Positions 24,817-30,318 of a stretch of DNA of 30,318 bases are shown one piece after another. The DNA is from an uncultured Mediterraneibacter sp. GTDB taxonomy: Bacteria; Bacillota; Clostridia; Lachnospirales; Lachnospiraceae. A program made the position numbers and the translations under genes. A model generated the notes under the pieces. That model was not told where the DNA came from and did no database searches. It saw only the letters and a list, made by a program, of their open reading frames with translations. The stretch covers positions 1 through 30,318 of the forward strand of contig NZ_CAKRDI010000035.1 of the NCBI RefSeq assembly GCF_934309415.1, read 5' to 3'. How positions within the stretch are numbered: position 1 is the stretch's first letter; each line of letters begins with the position of its first letter.

Positions 24817-24844
24817 TTCACACGATAAAAAATTGTGCTATATT
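24817..24844 (+). promoter_or_regulatory. Promoter candidate for the rpn gene
   Basis: TTCACA (24817-24822), a 16-bp spacer and TATATT (24839-24844), 69 bp before the ATG. It is the best match in the gap, and the gene has its own terminator, so a separate transcript is expected. Confidence 0.55.
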
Positions 24845-24913
24845 AGAATAAAACATCAGAGAAAACTGGTATTTATAAATCTTCAGTTTGTTTTCATAGA
24901 GAAAGGAGAACAA

Positions 24914-25786
24914 ATGATAAAAGAAGAGAGCCAGTTATCTGAAAGAACAGATAATTTTATTATGTTACCCACTGTGGATTTCTGCTTCAAAGAATTAATG
25001 CAAAATGAAAAAGTAAGAACCGGGATTTTATCTGCACTTATGGGAAAGGAACCGGAAGAATTTGAAGAGACTATATTACTTCCAACGATTCTACGCAAGC
25101 AATATTCAGATGAAAAATATGGAGTTCTGGATGTAAGAGTTCTTTTAAAAGATGGAACCCAGACAGACCTGGAAATGCAGGTTGCCCAATTTGATTTCTG
25201 GCCGAACAGAGTTTTATTTTATCTGGGGAAAATGTATACGGATCAGATAAAAGAAGGGGAGTCCTATGACAAACTCAGGAAATGTGTTCATGTGAGTATT
25301 CTGGATTTTTTACATTTCCCAATGGATGACAGATGTTATCGGAAGATTTCATTTTGTGATGTAGAAACTGGAGAGGTCTATACTGATCTGATGGAAATCT
25401 ATGTTTTGGAGCTTGGAAAGCTGCCTCCAGAAGATAAAAATGAGTCGGGCATTGTTCGATGGATGCGATTCCTCGGTGGTAAATGTAGGGAGGATTTTGC
25501 AAAGATGGCTGAGAAAGATCCATATATCAAAGAAGCATATAAAGTGCTGGAAAATATAAGTGCAGATGACGAGAAGCGAATAGAGTATGAAGCCAGAGAA
25601 AAGGCGATTAAAGATTATAATACACAGATGTTGAGCGCAGAAAAGCGAGGAGTGCAGCAGGGAATTCAGAAAGGAATACGAGAAATTATAATGCATATGC
25701 ATTATTTACAGAAAACTCCAGAAGAGATTGCTCTTCTTACAGGATGTGATTTAAATACGGTCATAGATACAATAAAAAGTAATTAA
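24914..25786 (+). CDS. Rpn/PD-(D/E)XK nuclease family protein
   Basis: A 290-residue member of the Rpn family (also listed as PD-(D/E)XK nuclease family transposase). ATG 24914 has GGAG 5 nt upstream; the open frame extends 27 codons further but without a ribosome binding site. The start LPTVDFCFKELM is typical. The nuclease core keeps Asp73 (VLDVRV) and Glu87-x-Gln89 (DLEMQ). The tail has the Gly/Gln repeat GVQQGIQKGI. Studied Rpn proteins are DNA endonucleases and some act in phage defence. An internal ATG at 25505 with AGGGAGG upstream may yield a separate C-terminal protein. No other transposase features or terminal repeats are seen. Confidence 0.85.
   Translation: MIKEESQLSERTDNFIMLPTVDFCFKELMQNEKVRTGILSALMGKEPEEFEETILLPTILRKQYSDEKYGVLDVRVLLKDGTQTDLEMQVAQFDFWPNRVLFYLGKMYTDQIKEGESYDKLRKCVHVSILDFLHFPMDDRCYRKISFCDVETGEVYTDLMEIYVLELGKLPPEDKNESGIVRWMRFLGGKCREDFAKMAEKDPYIKEAYKVLENISADDEKRIEYEAREKAIKDYNTQMLSAEKRGVQQGIQKGIREIIMHMHYLQKTPEEIALLTGCDLNTVIDTIKSN
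25505..25786 (+). CDS. Possible internal C-terminal Rpn product
   Basis: ATG 25505 is in frame with the nuclease gene and would give 93 residues (198-290 of the full protein), covering the charged coiled-coil tail and the GVQQGIQKGI repeat but none of the catalytic residues. AGGGAGG (25487-25493) lies 11 nt upstream, longer than usual yet the best Shine-Dalgarno match inside the gene. Intragenic C-terminal antitoxins are reported for rpn genes in other bacteria. Whether this start is used is inference. Confidence 0.4.
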   Translation: MAEKDPYIKEAYKVLENISADDEKRIEYEAREKAIKDYNTQMLSAEKRGVQQGIQKGIREIIMHMHYLQKTPEEIALLTGCDLNTVIDTIKSN

Positions 25787-25907
25787 TAGAACTGTGGAGA
25801 TGCCTAAATAATATGAATTTGATCTCAGGGAGGATTGCAAGTAAAAATATTTTGAAATTTTTTAAAGTATAGATTTGTATTGCTGAATAATAGCAAAAAA
25901 TAAATAA

Positions 25908-25974
25908 AACAAGAGGAATCAGAAATGTACAGTGAAAAAACTCACAAAATTCTGATTCCTCTTGTTAATTTTTT
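25908..25974 (+). terminator. Terminator after the rpn gene
   Basis: AACAAGAGGAATCAGAA (25908-25924) pairs perfectly over 17 bp with TTCTGATTCCTCTTGTT (25950-25966), followed by AATTTTTTG. The complementary strand also has a T-rich run on its far side, so it may work in both directions. It separates rpn from the NAD operon promoter. Confidence 0.85.
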
Positions 25975-25980
25975 GTAAAA

Positions 25981-26018
25981 ACATGTGTCTTGTCACCTGT
26001 AAAGTACAGTGCTATAAT
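25981..26018 (+). promoter_or_regulatory. NAD operon promoter and overlapping operator candidate
   Basis: TTGTCA (25990-25995), a 17-bp spacer and TATAAT (26013-26018) form a strong promoter. The 20-bp palindrome ACATGTGTCTTGTCACCTGT (25981-26000), symmetric as ACAnGTGnC..GnCACnTGT, covers the -35 box. The operon ends with a NiaR-type regulator, so niacin-dependent repression through this site is likely, but I infer the pairing of site and protein. Confidence 0.72.
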
Positions 26019-26039
26019 AAGCACCATGAGTAAAGTTGC

Positions 26040-26061
26040 TGTAAACGGGATATAGTTTACA
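26040..26061. repeat. Short inverted repeat in the nadA leader
   Basis: TGTAAAC (26040-26046) and GTTTACA (26055-26061) are perfect complements around an 8-nt loop. It lies about 15-20 nt after the expected transcription start and could be an early leader hairpin or a second operator. Confidence 0.45.
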
Positions 26062-26113
26062 CACATATTAATTACCAGTCACTGCATTACACATCATGGA
26101 AGATGGATATTTT

Positions 26114-26233
26114 AACCGAATCAAGTAAGTCCCCTGCTTCAATTGCGAAAAGCAATAAGCAGTGGGTGGGGACTTGCTTGTATCAGGAGGAGTGCAAGCT
26201 CCTTCTGATAAACTGCGGAGCAGTTATTCGGTT
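26114..26233 (+). repeat. Cloverleaf-type structured repeat, complete copy
   Basis: Every boundary in this 120-nt element is exact. The outer stem is AACCGAAT (26114-26121) with ATTCGGTT (26226-26233). Inside, three hairpins abut without a spare base. H1 (26122-26180) pairs CAAGTAAGTCCCC with GGGGACTTGCTTG and contains an inner TGCTT/AAGCA and ATTGC/GCAAT hairpin. H2 (26181-26210) pairs TATCAGGAGGAG with CTCCTTCTGATA. H3 (26211-26225) pairs AACTGC with GCAGTT. Only two G-T wobbles occur in the outer, H1 base, H2 and H3 helices. It is transcribed in the nadA leader; a second copy starts at 30248. Confidence 0.85.
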
Positions 26234-26247
26234 ATGAGCAAGTAGCG

Positions 26248-26270
26248 AAGCGGATTGCGAATATCCGCTT
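26248..26270 (+). other. Additional hairpin after the cloverleaf element
   Basis: AAGCGGAT (26248-26255) pairs perfectly with ATCCGCTT (26263-26270) around TGCGAAT. It is 14 nt past the element's outer stem and 78 nt before nadA. It may be part of a larger element whose right end I cannot define from one complete copy. Confidence 0.55.
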
Positions 26271-26348
26271 GACTTTTACTAAATTGCAGATGATTATGAA
26301 CACTGACAAAGAGCAGGAAGAAAAACAAGAAAATAAAGAGGTGCAGAG

Positions 26349-27254
26349 ATGACAATCAGAGAAGAGATAGAACAGTTAAAGAAAGAAAAAAATGCAGTAA
26401 TTCTGGCACATTATTATGTAAGACCAGAAGTACAGGAAATTGCAGATTACATAGGAGATTCCTTCTACCTGAGTAAAGTTGCAGTAGGGTTGAAAGAAAA
26501 GACAATCGTATTCTGTGGAGTATCTTTCATGGGAGAAAGCGCGAAAATCCTGAATCCGGACAAAACAGTACTGATGCCGGATATGGCAGCAGATTGTCCA
26601 ATGGCGCATATGGCTTCTCCGGAAACAATTGAGAAAATCCGTAAACAGTATGATGACCTTGCAGTTGTCTGTTACATCAATTCAACAGCCGAGTTAAAAC
26701 GTCATTCAGATGTCTGTGTAACATCTGCCAATGCAGTCAAGATTGTAAAAGCACTTCCGAATAAAAATATTTTCTTTATCCCGGATCGTAACCTGGCACA
26801 TTATATCGCAGGCCTGGTTCCGGAGAAGAACTTTATTTACAATGAAGGATTCTGTATTGTTCATGAATATATGGAAGTAGAAGAAATCAAACAAGCAAAA
26901 GCAGCACATCCAAATGCAGAGGTATTAACTCATCCGGAATGTCCACCGGCAGTTCTGGAACTGTCCGATTATATCGGAAGTACATCAGGAATTATCAACC
27001 ATGCAGGAGAGACAGATGCACAGGAATTGATCATCTGTACAGAAAGCGGAGTCCTTTATGAACTTCAGAAGAGATATCCGGAGAAAAAATTCTATTTTAC
27101 AGAGACACTTCCGGTGTGCAGAAATATGAAGAAAGTAACACTTGAAAAAGTACTGAATGTATTGAAGACTGGTGAGAATGAAGTGTTTGTAGACGATGCA
27201 CTCAGAGAGGAATCCAAGAAACCTCTGGAAAGAATGCTGGAGTTGGCAAAATAA
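26349..27254 (+). CDS. nadA: Quinolinate synthase
   Basis: A 301-residue [4Fe-4S] enzyme that condenses iminoaspartate with dihydroxyacetone phosphate to quinolinate, the second step of de novo NAD synthesis. Cluster cysteines Cys83, Cys169 (GFCIVHEY) and Cys257 (LPVCRNM) have the spacing of the compact NadA type. Substrate motifs AHYYVRPEVQEIADYIGDS, FCGVSFMGESAKIL and HPECPP are present. GAGGTG is 5 nt before the ATG. It is the first gene of the NAD operon, after a leader of about 325 nt that includes the cloverleaf element. Confidence 0.96.
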   Translation: MTIREEIEQLKKEKNAVILAHYYVRPEVQEIADYIGDSFYLSKVAVGLKEKTIVFCGVSFMGESAKILNPDKTVLMPDMAADCPMAHMASPETIEKIRKQYDDLAVVCYINSTAELKRHSDVCVTSANAVKIVKALPNKNIFFIPDRNLAHYIAGLVPEKNFIYNEGFCIVHEYMEVEEIKQAKAAHPNAEVLTHPECPPAVLELSDYIGSTSGIINHAGETDAQELIICTESGVLYELQKRYPEKKFYFTETLPVCRNMKKVTLEKVLNVLKTGENEVFVDDALREESKKPLERMLELAK

Positions 27255-27321
27255 ATTAAAAGTGAAATGTTGCCGTGAAAAGTAAACCGTAGGGTAAAAA
27301 GGCAGCAGAATGGAGAAGAGT

Positions 27322-28587
27322 ATGAAAATGGAAGCAGATGTTGTAATTGTAGGAACAGGCGTGGGAGGTCTTTTCAGTGCACTGAATCTTCCAGAAGATA
27401 AAAAGATTATCATGATCACAAAATCAGATTTGGAAAGCAGTGATTCATTCCTTGCACAGGGAGGAATCTGCATGCTGCATGACAAAGATGATTATGACAG
27501 CTATTTTGAAGATACAATGAAAGCAGGTCATTATGAAAACAGGAAACAGTCGGTGGATATTATGATCAATAGTTCCCGTGAAATTATTCGTGACCTGATT
27601 GGATATGGGGTTGATTTCCAGAAGGTAGAGGACGGGGACACAAAGCAGGAGAAAGGTGAGAACCAGATCCAGGATGTGTATGCATTTACAAGAGAAGGTG
27701 CACACTCCAGACCAAGAATTCTGTTTCATGAAGATGTTACAGGAAAAGAAATCACGAGCAAACTCCTGGAACAGGTAAAGAAGCTTGAGAATGTTACAAT
27801 TTATGAATATACAACCATGACAGATATCATTGAAGAAGATGGAGAGTGCAAAGGAATTCTGGCAGAGGATAAAGATGGAAATCCATTGGAGATTCGCGCA
27901 GAGTATACAATCTGGGCAAGTGGCGGTATTGGCGGACGCTATCAGCATTCTACCAATTTCCCTCATCTGACAGGAGATGCGCTGACAATTTCAGAGAAAC
28001 ATGGCATCCGTCTGGAGCATCTGGATTATGTACAGATCCATCCGACTACCTTGTATTCTAAGAAACCGGGCAGAAGATTTCTGATTTCTGAATCTGTCCG
28101 TGGCGAGGGCGCAATTCTTTTGAATAATAAAAAAGAGCGTTTTGTAAATGAACTTCTTCCGAGAGATGTGGTGACAAAAGCGATTCGTGAAGAAATGGAA
28201 AAAGAAGGGACAGACTATGTATGGCTGTCCATGGAAAATATTGATAAAGAGACAATCCTCAATCATTTCCCAAATATTTGTCAGCATTGTCTGGAAGAAG
28301 GATATGATGTGACAAAAGAATGCATTCCGGTTGTGCCGGCACAGCATTACTTTATGGGTGGTGTCTGGGTAGATTCAGACAGTAAAACATCTATGAACAG
28401 ATTATTTGCAGTAGGAGAGACAAGCTGCAATGGTGTACACGGTGCCAATAGACTGGCAAGCAACTCTCTTTTGGAAAGTCTGGTGTTTGCCAAACGTGCA
28501 GCAAAGAAGATCTCGGGAGAACAGAACCAGTATGAGTCAGATGTTCTTTATGAAGAAGACGAGAATAACGAGAAAAAACGTGCGTAA
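27322..28587 (+). CDS. nadB: L-aspartate oxidase
   Basis: A 421-residue flavoprotein that oxidises L-aspartate to iminoaspartate for NadA. The FAD-binding VVIVGTGVGGLFSAL is at the N-terminus, followed by LAQGGICMLHDKDD, HSRPRILFHEDVTG, the active-site region QIHPTTLY with ESVRGEGAILLN, and HGANRLASNSLLESLVFAKRAAKK. It is shorter than E. coli NadB because the C-terminal helical domain is missing, a form seen in some Firmicutes. ATG 27322 has GGAG 6 nt upstream; ATG 27310 is an in-frame alternative. The product is unstable in water, so co-expression with nadA makes sense. Confidence 0.94.
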   Translation: MKMEADVVIVGTGVGGLFSALNLPEDKKIIMITKSDLESSDSFLAQGGICMLHDKDDYDSYFEDTMKAGHYENRKQSVDIMINSSREIIRDLIGYGVDFQKVEDGDTKQEKGENQIQDVYAFTREGAHSRPRILFHEDVTGKEITSKLLEQVKKLENVTIYEYTTMTDIIEEDGECKGILAEDKDGNPLEIRAEYTIWASGGIGGRYQHSTNFPHLTGDALTISEKHGIRLEHLDYVQIHPTTLYSKKPGRRFLISESVRGEGAILLNNKKERFVNELLPRDVVTKAIREEMEKEGTDYVWLSMENIDKETILNHFPNICQHCLEEGYDVTKECIPVVPAQHYFMGGVWVDSDSKTSMNRLFAVGETSCNGVHGANRLASNSLLESLVFAKRAAKKISGEQNQYESDVLYEEDENNEKKRA

Positions 28588-28630
28588 TAGCTGCCTTAGA
28601 TTATTTTGACGCAGCAGAATGGAGAATCAG

Positions 28631-29482
28631 ATGAATAATATTACAATGACACTTCAGGTGGATCACCTGATCTTAGAAGCTTTGAAAGAAGATATTTCAA
28701 GTGAAGATGTTACAACTAATGCGGTGATGAAAGAATATCAGAAGGGTGAAGTAGAACTGATCTGTAAACAGGATGGAGTTATCGCCGGACTGGATGTATA
28801 CCGCAGAGTATTTGAACTTCTGGATGAGAAGACAGAAGTAGAGTTTTACTGTAAAGATGGAGACGAGGTAAAAACGGGCCAGTTGATGGGAAAAGTAACA
28901 GGAGATATTCGTGTACTTCTTTCAGGAGAGAGAGTGGCTCTGAATTATCTGCAGAGAATGAGCGGAATCGCAACTTACACACATTCTGTAGCAGCACTTC
29001 TGGCAGGAAGCAAGACAAAGCTTCTTGATACAAGAAAGACAACTCCAAACATGCGTATCTTTGAGAAATATGCAGTACGCATTGGAGGTGGTTACAATCA
29101 CAGATACAATTTGTCTGACGGAGTATTATTAAAAGACAACCACATCGGAGCAGCAGGTGGAGTGGCACAGGCAGTGAAGATGGCAAAAGAGTATGCACCA
29201 TTTGTCCGAAAGATTGAGATTGAAGTAGAAAATCTTGATATGGTAAAAGAAGCAGTGGAGGCTGGTGCAGATATTATCATGCTGGATAATATGTCACCGG
29301 AGGAAATGAGCGAAGCTATTCAGATCATTGATGGAAGGGCAGAGACAGAATGCTCAGGAAATGTGACAAAAGAAAACATCGGAAGACTGACAGCACTCGG
29401 AGTAGATTATATTTCCAGTGGAGCACTGACACATTCCGCACCAATACTTGACATTTCTATGAAAAACCTTCATGCTATATAA
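28631..29482 (+). CDS. nadC: Nicotinate-nucleotide pyrophosphorylase (carboxylating)
   Basis: A 283-residue quinolinate phosphoribosyltransferase that turns quinolinate and PRPP into nicotinate mononucleotide, CO2 and pyrophosphate. Family motifs are present: EDISSEDVTTNAV, GERVALNYLQRMSGIAT, LDTRKTTPNMRIFEKYAVRIGG broken across the active site, HRYNLSDGVLLKDNHI, EIEVENLDM and IMLDNMSPEEM, then DYISSGALTHSAPILDISM. ATG 28631 is preferred, with GGAG 6 nt upstream; ATG 28619 is possible. The 15 bases before it repeat those before nadB exactly. Confidence 0.95.
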   Translation: MNNITMTLQVDHLILEALKEDISSEDVTTNAVMKEYQKGEVELICKQDGVIAGLDVYRRVFELLDEKTEVEFYCKDGDEVKTGQLMGKVTGDIRVLLSGERVALNYLQRMSGIATYTHSVAALLAGSKTKLLDTRKTTPNMRIFEKYAVRIGGGYNHRYNLSDGVLLKDNHIGAAGGVAQAVKMAKEYAPFVRKIEIEVENLDMVKEAVEAGADIIMLDNMSPEEMSEAIQIIDGRAETECSGNVTKENIGRLTALGVDYISSGALTHSAPILDISMKNLHAI

Positions 29483-29520
29483 TATTGAACAGATATGGTA
29501 AACAGAAAGGGAGAGGCATG

Positions 29521-30057
29521 ATGACAGGACCAGAGAGAAGAACTGCCATTGTAAATCAGATAAGGAACAGTGACGTGCCGGTATCAGGAAAAGCACTGGC
29601 TGCAAGTTTTGACGTGAGCAGACAGGTGATCGTTCAGGATATTGCATTGATTCGCGCAGCGGGACACGAGATCATCTCTACAAACAGAGGTTACATTTTA
29701 AATGAAGAACATGCAGTGAGCAGAATCTTTAAAGTGAAGCATACAGATGATCAGCTCGAGGAAGAACTGTATTCGATTGTAGATCTTGGCGGCAGTGTGA
29801 AGAATGTTATGGTAAATCACAGAGTCTATGGTCACATGGAAGCAATATTAAATATCACCTCCAGACGGAAGGCTGCTGAGTTCATTGATGATATTAAAAG
29901 TGGAAAATCAAGTCCGCTGAAAAATATAACATCAGACTATCATTATCATGAAGTAGAAGCAGACAGTGAGGAGACACTGGATATGATAGAAGCAATGCTT
30001 CGGGAAAAAGGATTTCTTCTGGAACAGGAAGAATGGGAAAAAAAGAGCTATCATTAA
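29521..30057 (+). CDS. niaR: NiaR-family niacin-responsive repressor
   Basis: A 178-residue transcription factor with an HTH_11 domain (residues 1-60, including VSGKALAASFDVSRQVIVQDIALIRAAGHEI) and a 3H domain (about 70-170) with the metal-binding histidines in VNHRVYGHMEAIL and DYHYHEVEA. NiaR proteins bind niacin and repress NAD synthesis and niacin uptake genes. The start is ATG 29521, or ATG 29518 directly before it; AGGGAG lies 7 or 4 nt upstream. A TTG-started extension to 29485 overlaps that site and is rejected. It closes the nad operon and probably represses it through 25981-26000. Confidence 0.93.
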   Translation: MTGPERRTAIVNQIRNSDVPVSGKALAASFDVSRQVIVQDIALIRAAGHEIISTNRGYILNEEHAVSRIFKVKHTDDQLEEELYSIVDLGGSVKNVMVNHRVYGHMEAILNITSRRKAAEFIDDIKSGKSSPLKNITSDYHYHEVEADSEETLDMIEAMLREKGFLLEQEEWEKKSYH

Positions 30058-30061
30058 AACG

Positions 30062-30107
30062 CAGCAGCATCTGAAAACGAGAAGTCAGATGCTGCTGTTT
30101 ATATATT
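30062..30107 (+). terminator. Terminator of the NAD operon
   Basis: CAGCAGCATCTGA (30062-30074) and TCAGATGCTGCTG (30085-30097) pair perfectly over 13 bp around a 10-nt loop, followed by TTTATATATT. It is 4 nt after the niaR stop codon. Confidence 0.85.
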
Positions 30108-30133
30108 AAGAAATATATATAAATGTTCCATGA

Positions 30134-30156
30134 GGATACGCCCTGTGGTGTACAAG
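30134..30156 (+). repeat. Short hairpin repeat, copy B
   Basis: It matches 365-387 at 21 of 23 positions. The core TACGCC-CTGT-GGTGTA forms a 6-bp hairpin with one G-T wobble. The position following the NAD operon terminator and preceding a promoter-like sequence parallels copy A, which follows the tRNA terminator. Confidence 0.6.
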
Positions 30157-30199
30157 TGATTTAAAAATTTTTAAAATCTTTTATATGCTGGGATACCGC

Positions 30200-30228
30200 T
30201 TGACATATCTTTTGATATTCTGCAAAAT
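30200..30228 (+). promoter_or_regulatory. Promoter candidate before the second cloverleaf copy
   Basis: TTGACA (30200-30205), a 17-bp spacer and CAAAAT (30223-30228). The -35 is perfect and the -10 moderate. It would start transcription a few bases before the second copy of the structured element, mirroring the first copy, which also lies downstream of a promoter. Confidence 0.5.
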
Positions 30229-30244
30229 AAGAGTGTTAATTAAA

Positions 30245-30318
30245 TTTAACCGAATCAAGTAAGTCCCCTGCTTCAATTGCGAAAAGCAATAAGCAGTGGG
30301 TGGGGACTTGCTTGTATC
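30245..30318 (+). repeat. Cloverleaf-type structured repeat, second copy cut by the window end
   Basis: The last 74 bases match 26111-26184 without a single difference, from three T before the outer stem through all of H1 and into the first four bases of H2. The remainder lies outside the window. Confidence 0.9.

Larger units (their letters stand above)
24402..24913. other. Long AT-rich gap between the NYN and Rpn genes
   Basis: No gene is seen here. In order it holds: a terminator (24521-24561); an exact DnaA-box sequence TTATCCACA (24586-24594) and a one-mismatch relative TTATCAACA (24617-24625); a perfect 14-bp palindrome AACTTTCGAAAGTT (24670-24683); an 8-bp inverted repeat TGTTATCA (24691-24698) with TGATAACA (24715-24722); and the rpn promoter (24817-24844). 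The density of palindromes is higher than in the other gaps. Confidence 0.5.

Noticed and set aside
24914..25786. The Rpn gene as an insertion sequence
   Set aside because: The family name mentions transposase, but there are no terminal inverted repeats or target duplications flanking this gene, and it has its own promoter and terminator.
26114..26233. The cloverleaf as a tRNA or tRNA-like gene
   Set aside because: The arms have the wrong lengths, there is no TTCGA T-loop, no anticodon-type 7-base loop and no acceptor stem with a discriminator.
26114..26233. The cloverleaf as an NAD-sensing riboswitch
   Set aside because: An identical copy follows the operon instead of preceding a NAD gene start within view, and the outer stem does not compete with a terminator or the nadA ribosome binding site.

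Overview
The window looks like a chromosomal segment of a low-GC, spore-forming Clostridia, most likely a Lachnospiraceae gut anaerobe. The grounds are moderate AT richness, strong AGGAGG ribosome binding sites, TTG/GTG starts, the spore maturation genes spmA and spmB, and a Firmicutes gene block (decarboxylase, nucleotide kinase, holB, ricT, trmN6, rsmI) that resembles the Bacillus yaaO-tmk-holB-yaaT-yabB-rsmI region. Genus and species cannot be settled from the sequence alone.

Layout: (1) 1-330, tRNA-Thr, tRNA-fMet and tRNA-Phe closed by a very long hairpin. (2) 450-4610, a sucrose module: LacI-type regulator, PTS EIIBC and GH32 sucrose-6-phosphate hydrolase, with two LacI-type palindromes before the PTS gene and a terminator after the hydrolase. 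(3) 4749-4910, tRNA-Lys with its own promoter and terminator. (4) 5073-11036, the housekeeping block: PLP decarboxylase, guanylate-kinase-like protein, DNA polymerase III delta', RicT, tRNA m6A methyltransferase and RsmI. (5) 11017-11246, a convergent gap packed with hairpins, then a minus-strand ABC ATPase with degenerate motifs. (6) 12271-15599, spmB (minus), divergent from a DUF885 lipoprotein peptidase and spmA. (7) 15871-22675, a complete four-gene Wadjet (JetABCD) SMC-type anti-plasmid system. (8) 22813-24401, a YfcE-type phosphodiesterase overlapping an NYN-domain protein with two LOTUS/OST-HTH domains. (9) 24817-25974, an Rpn/PD-(D/E)XK nuclease gene with its own promoter and terminator and a possible internal start. 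(10) 25981-30100, the de novo NAD operon nadA-nadB-nadC-niaR with a promoter-overlapping palindrome.

The least explained signal is structural. A 120-bp element in the nadA leader (26114-26233) can fold into a perfect four-way junction with no unpaired junction bases. The first 74 nt of a copy recur without a mismatch at the right edge of the window, so the two copies bracket the NAD operon. A second dispersed hairpin family (core GTTACTG...CAGTAAC) occurs after rsmI, upstream of jetA, between jetA and jetB, and in a diverged form after jetD. A third short hairpin is shared between the regions near 365 and 30134. The jet operon's -10 box lies exactly in the 8-nt spacer of a perfect 9-bp inverted repeat.

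No CRISPR array, insertion sequence, prophage or rRNA gene was found. Wadjet and Rpn are known families; the structured repeats, the degenerate ABC protein and the possible internal Rpn product are the parts I cannot match to a described system.
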